Source: an uncultured Ruminococcus sp. (GTDB taxonomy: Bacteria; Bacillota; Clostridia; Oscillospirales; Ruminococcaceae). From it: 64,000 nt of DNA. The notes under the pieces were generated by a model, which was given only the letters and a program-made list of their open reading frames with translations, did no database searches and had not been told where the DNA came from. The number at the start of each line of letters is the position of its first letter. Position 1 is the stretch's first letter. Shown here in pieces: positions 9,811 to 18,727 of this stretch. The stretch is taken from contig CACWPL010000009.1 in the NCBI GenBank assembly GCA_902762785.1, forward strand, positions 23,611-87,610. The letters run 5' to 3'. The position numbers and the translations under genes are program-made.

Positions 9811-11166
9811 TTGTGTGATCTGTTCTGTGTAGGCGTGGTCACGAAGCTGCAGGAGATGTTCGGCCAGGTCGCAGGCTACTGCGAGAACATTGCTGCACAG
9901 ACGAATAATGCCGCGTTCGTCGAATGGATCAAGGCGCTCACGAAGGTCGCCGCGCCCGATGCTTGGAAGGACCCGGCGATCGGGGAGACGCTCACGAAGC
10001 TCACCGACCTGACCAAGGCGCTCGAGGAGCTGGGGGTACCAAGCCAGGAGAGCCAGATGCAGATGGATGTGATCGGCAGCCTGCTGAACGATCCCCCGCA
10101 GAGGGAGCAGAAACTGCCGAGCTATGCCGATCAGTTCCGACTAAGTAAGGTATTCAGTGAGGACCAGATCGCAGTGATGAAGAAGCAGTGGGGCGCTGTC
10201 GATCCGTCCAAAGATGAGGAGGAGGCCGATGAGATCCTCATCTCGCGGTATCGCGACCTGTTCCTCGCCTACTGCCTTGTGGAGGAGCACATCGCGCCGG
10301 ATGCGCTCGCGCGCATGGGCGAGGCAGAGGTCCAGGCACTGAAGGAGACGTTCATCACCGAGATGCAGGCACATTCGGAAACGGAGAAGGAGCATCAGGA
10401 ATGGTACAGCTCGCTCCTTGGCAAGGCCGTCAAGGTGTTCGCATCGACCCCCTTTCCGACTGGCAACACCTCGCTGCCGATGATGTCGAAGAATTCGATG
10501 AGCGGCTATCCGTTCCTCGTCAACATGCTTGCGATGATCGCAAAGGCACAGGAGTTCGGAGAGATAAAATATATGGTCAACGGCGCAGGCGTTTCGACCT
10601 CGCAGGCTCCCATTGAAGCGATACTGAAAGTCGATCTTTGCGGTACGGCAGTCCTGCTTGAAGAAGTCGGCAAGGTCATTGCAAAGGGCGGGTGTGGTGT
10701 GACGATCTCCAGTCAGTCGGGCTGGAGAATGCCACAGCTTACGGCTGAGGAGGACTATCAGCTTGCGATGACACCCACCGAGAATCTGCTTGACCTTGAG
10801 ATACTCAGACCCGAAAATATCCGTGACACTCTCCACGCATATCAAATGGCGAAACGCTGCAACGAAAAGCGTGTCATGGCGGAGTGTGTCAAGTGGGGCA
10901 AGCGTGGTGCAAGGCTCAATGATATTGCGCCCGGTATCATCGTGACACCACTTGCGATAGACGAATCCAACGGTCCGAGGGGCGATCTTTATAAGAATAT
11001 GTTCGCAAAGTGTCCGGCAGGCAGACCGGGTACTGCCAATGAAGTCGCAAATGTGGCAGAGCTTTTGATGAGCGACAAGGCGGCATTCATCACAGGTTCG
11101 ACCTTCCTGTGTGACGGCGGCGCGACTTCGAGCTATTTTTATGGCGATCTAAGACCATCTGAGTGA
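9811..11166 (+). pseudogene. Chimeric remnant: unknown N-terminal part joined to the C-terminal half of a short-chain dehydrogenase
   Basis: One open frame of 451 codons that looks like a recombination joint. Residues from about 243 (near nt 10537) are the C-terminal two-thirds of an SDR oxidoreductase: NGAGVS, catalytic Tyr344-x-x-x-Lys348 (YQMAK), NDIAPGIIVTPL and TGSTFLCDGG. The nucleotide-binding TGxxxGxG half is absent. The first 240 residues are a hydrophilic, mainly helical, GC-rich segment of no family I recognise. The base composition drops at the junction. There is no credible start: the frame opens only 6 bp beyond the divergent dockerin promoter, with no Shine-Dalgarno. Not expected to bind NAD(P). 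Confidence 0.75.
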
Positions 11167-11174
11167 GGTGTGAT

Positions 11175-11783
11175 ATGAAAAACAGAGTTATCCCAGTGAT
11201 CACAGCATTTATGATAGGATCGATGCTGACCGCCTGCGGCAGCGGAGAGCCTGCGTCTGACAGGAAGAATATCCTTATTGCGTACTTTTCCCGTGCAGAC
11301 GAGAATTACGGTGTTGGCACGATAGATGTGGGCAACACGCAGATCATCGCTGAATTTATCGCAGATGAGGTCGGTGCGGACAGCTTTCATATCGAGACTG
11401 TCACGCCCTATCCTGTCGGTTACGATGACTGCTGCGATGTGGCAAAGCAGGAGCTTGCCGACAAAGCCCGTCCCGAAATTCAGGGCAGTATTGATAACAT
11501 GGAGCAGTATGACATCGTGTTCCTCGGCTATCCGATCTGGTGGGGCGATATGCCGATGGCGGTCTATACCTTCATGGACAGCTATGACTTCTCCGACAAA
11601 GTAGTGATCCCGTTCAACACCCACGAAGGCAGCGGTGGATCAGGCACTTATCCTGCGATCGGAAGCTATCTGCCGAATGCACAGGTGCTTGACGGTATGG
11701 CGATCCAAGGCGCGACGGCACAGGAGTTCAGCTCCGATACACAGCAGTCTGTTCGTAGCTGGCTTGAAGGCTTAGGCTTTTAG
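11175..11783 (+). CDS. Flavodoxin-like lipoprotein
   Basis: A 202-residue exported flavodoxin of the Flavodoxin_4 type. The signal peptide ends in a lipobox (MLTAC, lipidated Cys21), then ILIAYFSRADENYGVGTIDVGNTQ forms the phosphate-binding loop of FMN. YPIWWGDMPMAVYTF and PFNTHEGSGGSGT are the other flavin-contact segments. The ATG at 11175 is preceded by GAGGTG at good spacing and lies 8 bp after the SDR remnant, the usual neighbour of this family in gut Clostridia. It is probably a membrane-attached redox protein. Unlike its neighbours it looks intact, and it has its own terminator. Confidence 0.85.
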   Translation: MKNRVIPVITAFMIGSMLTACGSGEPASDRKNILIAYFSRADENYGVGTIDVGNTQIIAEFIADEVGADSFHIETVTPYPVGYDDCCDVAKQELADKARPEIQGSIDNMEQYDIVFLGYPIWWGDMPMAVYTFMDSYDFSDKVVIPFNTHEGSGGSGTYPAIGSYLPNAQVLDGMAIQGATAQEFSSDTQQSVRSWLEGLGF

Positions 11784-11792
11784 TAATAGATC

Positions 11793-11825
11793 AACGGCGG
11801 TCCAATGATGGATCGCCGTTTTGTT
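11793..11825 (+). terminator. Terminator of the flavodoxin gene
   Basis: A 12-bp stem (11793-11804 with 11809-11820, one G-T pair), ATGA loop, followed by TTTTGTT. Confidence 0.85.
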
Positions 11826-11888
11826 GCTCATGTTAGATCAAGATCCTCCAAGTCCCTCTTGCGCCGTAGGCATTGGCATTCAGCACCG

Positions 11889-12437
11889 AGGTATGTCCGC
11901 TTACAGAGCATCGTTCTGATACCGATATGGGGCCTCAAAAATACCGTTGTTTCGATCATTTCCTACAACTACGGTGCAGGCAAGCGTGAGCGTATCCTGA
12001 AAACGATCCGCATCTGCCTGATCGCAACGGTAGCGATCACCCTCGGCGGACTACTGATCTTCCAGCTTATCCCTGATACACTGCTCGCACTGTTCAATGC
12101 ACAGGGCGAGGTGCTGGAGATCGGCAGGGTTGCTCTGCGTATCGTGAGCTTTGTATTCCCGTTTTCGGGACTGACACTGATACTCGGCGCTTTCTTTCAG
12201 GCACTCGGCAACAGCAGAAAAACGCTGTTGACCTCAGTTGTACAGCTCGTTATCATGCTGACCTCTGCTATGATCCTGTCAAGGATCGGTACGGTCTATA
12301 CGGTATGGTCCGCATTCGTGATCACCGAGGTTTTGGTAGCAATGCTTGCTGTCATTCTGATGAAAGCAGTGAACAATAAGACGATCTCCCGTATACCGTC
12401 CAATATCGTAAAACCAGATCTGGCGGCGGAGATGTAG
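11889..12437 (+). pseudogene. MATE family efflux pump, 5'-truncated remnant
   Basis: The frame continues to 12437 with about 180 residues of the C-terminal half of a MATE transporter: RLQSIVLIPIWGLKNTVVSIISYNYGAG is split across the start of homology, followed by four or five membrane helices. The N-terminal half, with the first six helices, is missing. The codons before 11889 encode Arg/Ser-rich nonsense running into the preceding terminator. No start codon or ribosome site is plausible, so it is treated as a dead fragment. Confidence 0.85.
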
Positions 12438-12478
12438 CAAATATGGAGCTTGGACCAGATCGACCTCAATACAGATAA

Positions 12479-12512
12479 GGGCTGCCGCATCGCGCGACGG
12501 CTCTTTATTATC
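12479..12512 (+). terminator. Probable terminator after the MATE remnant
   Basis: Imperfect hairpin (AGGGCTGCCG with CGACGGCTCT, one mismatch and wobble pairs) followed by TTTATTAT. Confidence 0.5.
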
Positions 12513-12531
12513 ATAAATTCATTTTTACATA

Positions 12532-12560
12532 TTGGCAATTCCCGAAATGTGTGATATAAT
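12532..12560 (+). promoter_or_regulatory. Promoter of the ArsR-type regulator
   Basis: TTGGCA (12532-12537), 17-bp spacer, TATAAT (12555-12560), then AAGGAGGG 8 nt before the start codon. ArsR regulators often repress their own promoter; no clear operator dyad was identified. Confidence 0.75.
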
Positions 12561-12590
12561 ATACTTACCACATCAAGGAGGGTGATCAAA

Positions 12591-12911
12591 ATGGATATAG
12601 ACATGATCGAGATCAGCAAGGCGCTTTCCAACGAAACACGCCTGAATATCCTCAAATGGCTCAGATCACCGGAGGAGAATTTCCCTCCCCAAGGCGGCTG
12701 TCTGAGCGAGCCTGTTGACCTCAAGGGCGGTGTCTGCGTGAGCAGTATCCAGGCGAAAGCGAATCTCTCACCGTCTACGGTATCGAACTACCTCGACACC
12801 TTGCAGAGAGCCGGACTGCTTCTTTCCGAGCGCCACGGCAAGTGGACGTATTACCGCAGGAATGAGGAGACGCTTGGGTGCCTTGCAGAGTATATCAAAA
12901 CCGAGCTGTAA
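12591..12911 (+). CDS. ArsR/SmtB-like winged-helix regulator
   Basis: A 106-residue protein with the ArsR-type winged helix: ISKALSNETRLNILKWL (helices 1-2), a recognition-helix segment LSPSTVSNYLDTLQRAGLL, and the wing SERHGKWTYYRRN. Between helices there is an inserted loop with two Cys (GGCLSEP, GGVCVSS), as in ArsR proteins that regulate MATE, hydrolase or SDR genes in Clostridia. The ATG at 12591 follows AAGGAGGG with 8-nt spacing and its own promoter. Its original targets are probably the decayed MATE and hydrolase genes on either side, so it may now be an orphan. Confidence 0.85.
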   Translation: MDIDMIEISKALSNETRLNILKWLRSPEENFPPQGGCLSEPVDLKGGVCVSSIQAKANLSPSTVSNYLDTLQRAGLLLSERHGKWTYYRRNEETLGCLAEYIKTEL

Positions 12912-12978
12912 GCCCTCGCTTGCAGCTCATAAAACAAGCGCATCAATTCGACAATATCAGAAATAACAAACAAAAAAC

Positions 12979-13004
12979 AGAGCGGTCATTTGGGTGTCCG
13001 CTCT
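12979..13004 (-). terminator. Orphan terminator-like hairpin
   Basis: AGAGCGG / CCGCTCT stem with a 12-nt loop. The T-run (TTTTTTG) follows only in the minus direction, yet no minus-strand gene lies upstream of it. It may be left from a lost gene, or be an inefficient terminator for the ArsR gene. Confidence 0.4.
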
Positions 13005-13069
13005 CTAAAAACGTATTTCATATCGAATATTATAGAATTGTCGGATAAATAAAATAAGGAGTGACAACG

Positions 13070-13419
13070 ATGAAAAAACTGAAAGGCCCACAAAAAGAGG
13101 AGTTCTGCTCGACGGTGTTTTGTTCGGCGGCGGTGCGGATACCGTGATGATAGCGATCACGGGCATACACGGCAACTTCTACTCAAACCCATTTTACTAC
13201 AACATCGGAAATACGCTGGATTCGGGCGGTATCGACTTCATCTACGCACAGACGAACGATGCCTTCGGACAGATCGAAACGCTGAATGTCCGCACGAATG
13301 AGCCTGAGATCATCGGCTCATGGAACGAGCGCTTTGCGTACACTGATGATGATATCGAAGCCTATGTCTTTCTGATGTTTGACATCCCAGAAGGCAGTGA
13401 AAGGTATCTGTTCATATGA
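13070..13419 (+). pseudogene. Alpha/beta hydrolase, frameshifted and 3'-truncated
   Basis: An ATG at 13070 with AAGGAG upstream opens MKKLKGPQKEE and then runs into a stop at 13147. The next frame over continues the same protein with VLLDGVLFGGGADTVMIAITGIHGN. The two frames join at GAGGAG/GTT near 13100-13103, where a single missing G explains the shift. The second frame matches the start of an alpha/beta hydrolase (oxyanion segment AITGIHGNFYSNPFYYNIG), up to about YTDDDIEAYV. After that the sequence becomes unrelated and stops. The nucleophile elbow and the rest of the enzyme are gone. Non-functional. Confidence 0.8.
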
Positions 13420-13424
13420 TCTCA

Positions 13425-13453
13425 TTGACTTGATCAGCAAAATATGGTATCAT
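13425..13453 (+). promoter_or_regulatory. Promoter of the M20 peptidase
   Basis: TTGACT (13425-13430), 17-bp spacer, TATCAT (13448-13453). The start codon is 30 nt downstream, with AAGGAGG at 8-nt spacing. Confidence 0.75.
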
Positions 13454-13483
13454 AAGAGCAGGACATCTAAGGAGGACATACTG

Positions 13484-14608
13484 ATGCTGACCACCATCTC
13501 TGCCGAACACCTAACGACCGCATTCCTCGCGCTCACCACCGGGAGCGCCGAGAGTCTCGACGAACGCCGCAACGCCGACACCCTCACGCAGATGCTGCGT
13601 GATCTCGGCTTTACTGTCTTTGAGGACGACGCGGGCGCCAAGCTCGGCGGGAACGCGGGGAATCTATACGGCTGTCTTGCAGGCACGCTCCCTGGGCCGC
13701 CTCTTCTCTTCTCCGCGCACATGGACACCGTGGCGCCCGGCCGAGACAAGCGTCCTGTCCTCCATGATGACGGCCGCCTGACCTCGGACGGGACCACTGT
13801 CCTTGGCGCGGACGATGCCGCCGGGCTCTGCGAGATCCTCGAGGGGATCCGCGCGGTGCGTGCCGCCGGACTCCCCCACCGCAGCATCGAGGTGCTGCTC
13901 CCGGTCGCGGAGGAGATCTACATCCGCGGGAGCGCCCTGTTCGACTTTTCTAGGATCCGCGCGCAGGAGGCCTATGTGCTCGACATGAGCGGCGGCGTCG
14001 GGAGCGCGGCCGTGCAGGCGCCGTCGATGGTCGCGTTCCGGGTGACGGTGACGGGGCGGGCGTCCCATGCAGGATTCGCGCCGGAGAACGGCATCCACGC
14101 CATCGCCGCCGCCGCATCCGCCATCTCCCAGATCCCGCAGGGACAGATCGACCCCGAGACGACCTGCAACATCGGCACGATCACGGGCGGCACGGCGCGC
14201 AACATCGTCCCGGAGACGTGCGTCTGCAACGGCGAGATCCGCAGCTTCTCTCATGACCGCGCGTGGGAGGCGGCAGACCAAGTCCGTGCGGCGTTCGAGA
14301 CGGCGGCGGCGGACTATGGCGCACACGCCGCGGTCGAGACGGAGGAGATCCTCCGCGCCTATCGTGTCCCGTCGGATTCGCCCATCGTGCAGCGGTTCCA
14401 GCGTGCATGCCGGACGCTCGGGCTCCCCGGGACGCTGCGCACGACCCTCGGCGGGAGCGACTGCCACAACATCCTCAAAGCCGGGATCGGCGGCATCGTC
14501 CTCTCGTGCGGGATGTACCGTGTCCATTCGACGGAGGAGCACACGTCCGTCCATGACCTGGTGCAGGGGGCCGCGTTGGTGGCAGAGCTGATCCGGGACC
14601 CCGTTTGA
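13484..14608 (+). CDS. M20 family metallopeptidase (PepT-like)
   Basis: A 374-residue di-zinc exopeptidase. Metal-ligand motifs are visible in order: SAHMDTV, then GADDAAG (bridging Asp), then the EE pair in PVAEEIYIRG, and a C-terminal His in STEEHTSV. The dimerisation (lid) domain is in the middle, with GRASHAGFAPENG. This pattern matches the tripeptidase T-like branch rather than the amidohydrolases. It is predicted to be cytosolic (no signal). The ATG at 13484 is set by AAGGAGG 8 nt upstream. The gene is GC-rich like the chromosome, in contrast with the island before it, so the island's right border is close to 13420. Confidence 0.9.
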   Translation: MLTTISAEHLTTAFLALTTGSAESLDERRNADTLTQMLRDLGFTVFEDDAGAKLGGNAGNLYGCLAGTLPGPPLLFSAHMDTVAPGRDKRPVLHDDGRLTSDGTTVLGADDAAGLCEILEGIRAVRAAGLPHRSIEVLLPVAEEIYIRGSALFDFSRIRAQEAYVLDMSGGVGSAAVQAPSMVAFRVTVTGRASHAGFAPENGIHAIAAAASAISQIPQGQIDPETTCNIGTITGGTARNIVPETCVCNGEIRSFSHDRAWEAADQVRAAFETAAADYGAHAAVETEEILRAYRVPSDSPIVQRFQRACRTLGLPGTLRTTLGGSDCHNILKAGIGGIVLSCGMYRVHSTEEHTSVHDLVQGAALVAELIRDPV

Positions 14609-14673
14609 TCGTGCATCTCATACAAGTATAGATGCCCAATTTTGTGCTCCTCAACGAAATATCGAATGCCCCC

Positions 14674-14704
14674 TTGACTTTGACGCAACGTCATGGTCTA
14701 TGCT
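14674..14704 (+). promoter_or_regulatory. MerR-type promoter with 19-bp spacer and operator dyad
   Basis: TTGACT (14674-14679) and TATGCT (14699-14704) are 19 bp apart, the long spacing typical of promoters that MerR proteins activate by twisting DNA. Inside the spacer is a perfect TGACG-CAA-CGTCA dyad (14681-14693), flanked by outer GAC (14676-14678) and GTC (14696-14698). The adjacent gene encodes a MerR regulator, so this is its likely autoregulatory site. Confidence 0.8.
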
Positions 14705-14725
14705 AAAGACAAGGAGGTGATGTCC

Positions 14726-15451
14726 ATGCGGACGATCAAGGAGGTCAGCGCACTGACCGGCGTGAGCGCGCGCACGCTGCGCTGGTACGACAAGCTCGGC
14801 CTGCTCCCGCCCACGGCGTACACAGAGGGCGGCTACCGTCTTTATGACGATGCGGCGCTCGAGCGGCTCACACAGATCCTGCTCTACCGGGAGCTGGAGA
14901 TGCCATTGAAGGAGATCCGCGCCATCCTCGACCGGCCAGACCTGGACCGTGGACAGGTGCTCGACCAGCAGATCGCACTGCTCGAGCAAAAACGTACCCA
15001 TCTGGAGAATCTGATCCATTTTGCGATCGGGATCAAACTGTTAGGAGTGAAGCATATGGACTTTTCGGTATTTCAGAAGGACAAGCTGGATGAATACGCC
15101 GCCCGCGCCAAGGAGCAGTGGGGCAGCTCGCCGCAGTTCGCGGAGTTCGCCCAAAAAGCCGCAGGCCGCACCGCGGAGGATGACCAAGCGCTCGCGGCCG
15201 AATGCATGACGATCTTCGCGTCGTTCGGCCGTCTGCGGCATCTGCCGCCGGAGGATGACGAGGTACAGGCGCTCGTGAGGACGTGGCAGACGTTCGTCTC
15301 CACGCATTTCTACCAGTGCAGCAACGACATGCTGCGTGCGCTCGGGCAGATGTACACCGGCGGCGGCGAATTCACCAAGAACATCGACGATGCCGGCGGC
15401 GAGGGCACGGCTGCCTTCGTGGCTGCGGCGATCGAGGCCTACTGCCGCTGA
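14726..15451 (+). CDS. MerR family regulator with TipAS effector domain
   Basis: A 241-residue regulator. Residues 1-70 are the MerR winged helix (TIKEVSALTGVSARTLRWYDKLGLLPP, YRLYDD). A dimerisation coiled coil is followed by a C-terminal TipAS-like all-helical domain (about 115-241, ending FTKNIDDAGGEGTAAFVAAAIEAY). TipAS domains bind thiopeptides or other bulky antibiotics. The CueR-type copper cysteines are absent. The ATG at 14726 is chosen because AAGGAGG lies 8 nt away; an ATG at 14720 would be too close. It lies 36 bp upstream of the copper ATPase and probably shares its transcript. Confidence 0.9.
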   Translation: MRTIKEVSALTGVSARTLRWYDKLGLLPPTAYTEGGYRLYDDAALERLTQILLYRELEMPLKEIRAILDRPDLDRGQVLDQQIALLEQKRTHLENLIHFAIGIKLLGVKHMDFSVFQKDKLDEYAARAKEQWGSSPQFAEFAQKAAGRTAEDDQALAAECMTIFASFGRLRHLPPEDDEVQALVRTWQTFVSTHFYQCSNDMLRALGQMYTGGGEFTKNIDDAGGEGTAAFVAAAIEAYCR

Positions 15452-15487
15452 GCAGGGCCTCGCAGGAATAAGAAGGAGGGAACGCTT

Positions 15488-17992
15488 TTGGAGCAATACC
15501 AGGTGACCGGCATGAGCTGTGCCGCATGCAGTGCAAGGGTCGAGAAGGCCGTGTCGGAGGTCGAGGGCGTGACGGCGTGCTCGGTCAGTCTGCTGACGAA
15601 TTCGATGGGCGTGGAGGGGACGGCGCCGCCTGACGCCGTGATCCATGCCGTGGAGGCGGCCGGCTACGGCGCGTCCCTCCGGGACGATGCCGCCCCGCCC
15701 GCGGACGCCCTCGCTGACACCGAGACGCCTCGGCTGCGCCGCCGTCTGATCGCCTCCCTCCTTCTCCTCCTGCCCCTCATGTACCTCTCCATGGGACACA
15801 TGATGTGGGGATGGCCGCTGCCTGCGCCGCTCGCGGGCGACCATGTGGCCATGGGGATCGTCGAGATGCTCCTGGCCGCGGGCGTCATGATCATCGACCG
15901 GCACTTTTTCGTAAACGGCGCCAAGGCCGTCCTCCACAAGAGCCCCAATATGGACACGCTCGTCGGCATGGGGTCCGGGATCTCGTTCCTCTGGAGCGTC
16001 TATGTGCTCGGCCACATGATCCATGCGCGGTCGGTCGGGGATATGGCGGCGGTCGAGGCCGATATGATGCGGTTTTACTTTGAGGCATGCGCCATGATCC
16101 TCACGCTCATCACCGTCGGCAAGCTGCTCGAGGCGCGTGCCAAGGGACGTACGACCGATGCCCTCCGAGGGCTGATGGCGCTCGCGCCAAAGACAGCCAT
16201 CGTGGAGCGGGACGGACAGGAGCGGAGCGTGCCGATCGAGGAGGTCGGCGTGGGTGACGTGTTCCTCGTGCGGCCGGGCGCGCACATCCCGGTAGACGGC
16301 ACGGTGACGGATGGACAAAGTGCCGTGGACGAGTCGGCACTGACCGGCGAGAGCCTGCCCGTGGACAAGACCGCCGGGGACAGCGTCTCGGCCGGAACGG
16401 TGAACCGTTCGGGATTCCTGCGCTGCCGGGCGGACAAGATCGGCGAGGACACGACCCTCTCTCAGATCATCCGCATGGTCGGGGACGCGGCTGCGACCAA
16501 GGCGCCCATCGCCAAGCTCGCCGACCGGGTCGCGGGGATCTTCGTGCCGGCAGTGATCGGTGTGGCGCTGCTGACGCTCGTGATCTGGCTCGCCGTCGGG
16601 CAGACGGTGGGCTATGCGTTCGCAAGGGCGATCTCGGTGCTGGTCATCAGCTGTCCGTGTGCGCTGGGACTGGCCACGCCCGTGTCCATCATGGTCGGCA
16701 GCGGCGTGGGCGCCAAGAACGGCATCCTCTTCAAGACGGCCGTCTCCCTTGAGCAGGCCGGCAAGGCGCAGATCGTCGTCCTCGACAAGACCGGCACGAT
16801 CACCAAGGGCGCTCCCGCTGTGACCGACGTCCTCCCCATCGGCACGGACGAGACCACGCTCCTCGAGACGGCCTACGCCCTCGAGGTCAAGAGCGAGCAT
16901 CCCCTTGCCCGCGCGGTCGTGGCGTATGCGGAGGAGCAGGGGATCACGCGCCGCGAGACCACCGATCTCACCGTCAAGGTCGGGAAGGGTCTTACCGCGA
17001 TGCTGGACGGCGTGCGCTGTCTGGCGGGCGACCGCCGCTTCATCGGCGAGGAGGTCGTGATCGGGGAGGTCGCCCAGGCGGCAGCGGCATGCTATTCCGA
17101 TGAGGGGAAGACGCCGCTCTATTTCGCGCGCGGCGACCGTCTCCTCGGCGTCATCGCGGTGGCGGACACGATCAGGGAGGACTCCCCTGCTGCGATCGCG
17201 GCGCTGCGTGCGATGGGGCTGCGCACCGTCATGCTGACCGGCGACAATGCCCGGACCGCCAAGGCCGTCGGCGAGAAGGTCGGCGTGGACCGCGTGGTCG
17301 CGGAGCTGCTGCCGGGCGACAAGGCGCGGGTCGTGCGGGCGCTGCAAGCGCATGGGCGCGTCGCCATGATCGGTGACGGCATCAACGATGCCCCCGCCCT
17401 CACCCAGGCTGACATCGGCATCGCGATCGGGGCGGGCACGGACGTCGCCATCGACGCGGCGGATGTCGTCCTGATGCAGAGCCGTCTGTCGGATGCGGCG
17501 GCGGCGATCCGGCTGAGCCGCGGCACGCTGCGGAACATCCGGGAGAACCTGTTCTGGGCGTTCATCTACAATGTCATCGGCATCCCACTGGCGGCGGGGG
17601 CGTATGTCAGTCTCTTCGGCTGGGAGCTCGACCCGATGTTCGGCGCGGCGGCGATGAGCCTGTCGAGCTTTTGCGTGGTGACGAACGCGCTCCGGCTCAA
17701 CATGCTGGACATCCATTCGGCCAAGCGCGACCGTGTGCCGAAGGACGCCGTCACGCTGCCGGACGATCTCGTCCCGCCGGCGAAAACGTATACCATGCAC
17801 ATCGAGGGGATGATGTGTCCGCACTGCGAGGCGACCGTCCAGCGTTGCCTGGAGGCCTTCCCCGAGGTCGAGTCCGCGGTCGCCGACCACACGGCCGGCA
17901 CCGCCATCCTCACCCTCTCCGGTGACCTCGTCCATCTTGCCGAGATGGAGCAGGCCGTCACCGACGAGGGCTACGAGGTCAAACACGCATGA
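15488..17992 (+). CDS. copA: Copper-type P1B ATPase
   Basis: An 834-residue heavy-metal exporting ATPase. It has an N-terminal HMA domain (GMSCAAC, Cys11/Cys14), eight predicted membrane helices, the actuator TGES at 286-289, the membrane Cys-Pro-Cys 389-391 (P1B-1, Cu+), the phosphorylation site Asp433 in DKTGT, and GDGINDAP. Unusually, a second HMA-like domain is attached at the C-terminus (from about 766, MMCPHC at 776-780). The start is TTG with AAGGAGG upstream. A small terminator follows. It probably effluxes Cu(I); the TipAS-type regulator upstream is not an obvious copper sensor. Confidence 0.93.
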   Translation: MEQYQVTGMSCAACSARVEKAVSEVEGVTACSVSLLTNSMGVEGTAPPDAVIHAVEAAGYGASLRDDAAPPADALADTETPRLRRRLIASLLLLLPLMYLSMGHMMWGWPLPAPLAGDHVAMGIVEMLLAAGVMIIDRHFFVNGAKAVLHKSPNMDTLVGMGSGISFLWSVYVLGHMIHARSVGDMAAVEADMMRFYFEACAMILTLITVGKLLEARAKGRTTDALRGLMALAPKTAIVERDGQERSVPIEEVGVGDVFLVRPGAHIPVDGTVTDGQSAVDESALTGESLPVDKTAGDSVSAGTVNRSGFLRCRADKIGEDTTLSQIIRMVGDAAATKAPIAKLADRVAGIFVPAVIGVALLTLVIWLAVGQTVGYAFARAISVLVISCPCALGLATPVSIMVGSGVGAKNGILFKTAVSLEQAGKAQIVVLDKTGTITKGAPAVTDVLPIGTDETTLLETAYALEVKSEHPLARAVVAYAEEQGITRRETTDLTVKVGKGLTAMLDGVRCLAGDRRFIGEEVVIGEVAQAAAACYSDEGKTPLYFARGDRLLGVIAVADTIREDSPAAIAALRAMGLRTVMLTGDNARTAKAVGEKVGVDRVVAELLPGDKARVVRALQAHGRVAMIGDGINDAPALTQADIGIAIGAGTDVAIDAADVVLMQSRLSDAAAAIRLSRGTLRNIRENLFWAFIYNVIGIPLAAGAYVSLFGWELDPMFGAAAMSLSSFCVVTNALRLNMLDIHSAKRDRVPKDAVTLPDDLVPPAKTYTMHIEGMMCPHCEATVQRCLEAFPEVESAVADHTAGTAILTLSGDLVHLAEMEQAVTDEGYEVKHA

Positions 17993-17996
17993 GCAG

Positions 17997-18029
17997 AACG
18001 CACCGTCTCTCCAAAGGCGGTGCGTTTTC
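17997..18029 (+). terminator. Terminator of copA
   Basis: AACGCACCG / CGGTGCGTT stem with a 12-nt loop that can pair further inside, then TTTTCC. It lies 5 bp after the copA stop. Confidence 0.8.
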
Positions 18030-18053
18030 CAGCAAAAAGCCGTCCCGCTCCGC

Positions 18054-18082
18054 TTGACGATTCGGAAGAAAAGGAGTATAAT
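18054..18082 (+). promoter_or_regulatory. Promoter of the HD hydrolase gene
   Basis: TTGACG (18054-18059), 17-bp spacer, TATAAT (18077-18082). Confidence 0.8.
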
Positions 18083-18136
18083 GGAGAAAAGCAGCGCAGA
18101 CGTAGGGAGGTCTGCGCCGGATATGGGGGCTTTACG

Positions 18137-18712
18137 ATGAAACGTGAAAAGAAACAGGAGATCGAGCGGCTCGTGCGCGAGGGCAAATGGCTCAAGGTCA
18201 CGGGATCGCGGCGTAATGTGATGCAGACGGACTATTATCCCATCATCGCCGACCTGCTCGCGCGCGAGGAGGTGCAGGCACTGGGGAATTTCCGGCACCA
18301 TATCATGACCACCCGATTCCAGCACTGCCTGAACGTCTCCTATTATAACTATCGACTCTGCCGCCTGCTGCGGCTCGATGCCGTGTCGGCGGCGCGTGCG
18401 GGGCTCCTGCACGACCTGTATCATTACGACACGGCGTGCTATTCCCACAGTGCCCCGGCCATCCGTCACAGCCACTATCATCCCATGGTAGCGCTCGAGG
18501 CGGCCGAGCAGCTCGGGGAGATGAACGAGCGCGAGCGCGACATGATCGAGAACCATATGTGGCCGGTGACACGGCCGCTGCCGCGGTATGCGGAGTCCTA
18601 CGTCATCACGGTCGTGGACAAATACTGCGCGGTGATCGAATTCGTACTGCCGCAGCCGGCTCGCCTGCGCCGTTGGGTCGGGCAAAAGGTGCGGCGTTTC
18701 CGTCAGCATTGA
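18137..18712 (+). CDS. HD superfamily hydrolase
   Basis: A 191-residue protein with an HD metal-dependent phosphohydrolase core: HHIMTTRFQHCLNVSYYNY (first His), LLHDLYHYD (His-Asp pair), then HMWPVTRPLPRYAESYVITVVDKYC with the last Asp. This is the clostridial HD-domain family of unknown substrate, possibly nucleotides. The ATG at 18137 is preceded by a G-rich ribosome site at 7 nt. A strong promoter sits upstream and TfoX-like is 15 bp downstream, so the two are probably cotranscribed. Confidence 0.85.
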   Translation: MKREKKQEIERLVREGKWLKVTGSRRNVMQTDYYPIIADLLAREEVQALGNFRHHIMTTRFQHCLNVSYYNYRLCRLLRLDAVSAARAGLLHDLYHYDTACYSHSAPAIRHSHYHPMVALEAAEQLGEMNERERDMIENHMWPVTRPLPRYAESYVITVVDKYCAVIEFVLPQPARLRRWVGQKVRRFRQH

Positions 18713-18727
18713 CAAGGAGGGAACACG

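Noticed and set aside
12979-13004. Hairpin as an efficient terminator of the ArsR gene
   Set aside because: The T-run lies only on the minus-strand side, so it is listed as an orphan structure.
13147-13419. Second frame of the hydrolase as a separate short gene starting near 13120
   Set aside because: It has no ribosome site of its own and its first residues continue the frame upstream of the missing base.
14726-15451. Calling the MerR regulator CueR because copA follows
   Set aside because: The metal-binding cysteines of CueR are missing and the C-terminus is TipAS-like.
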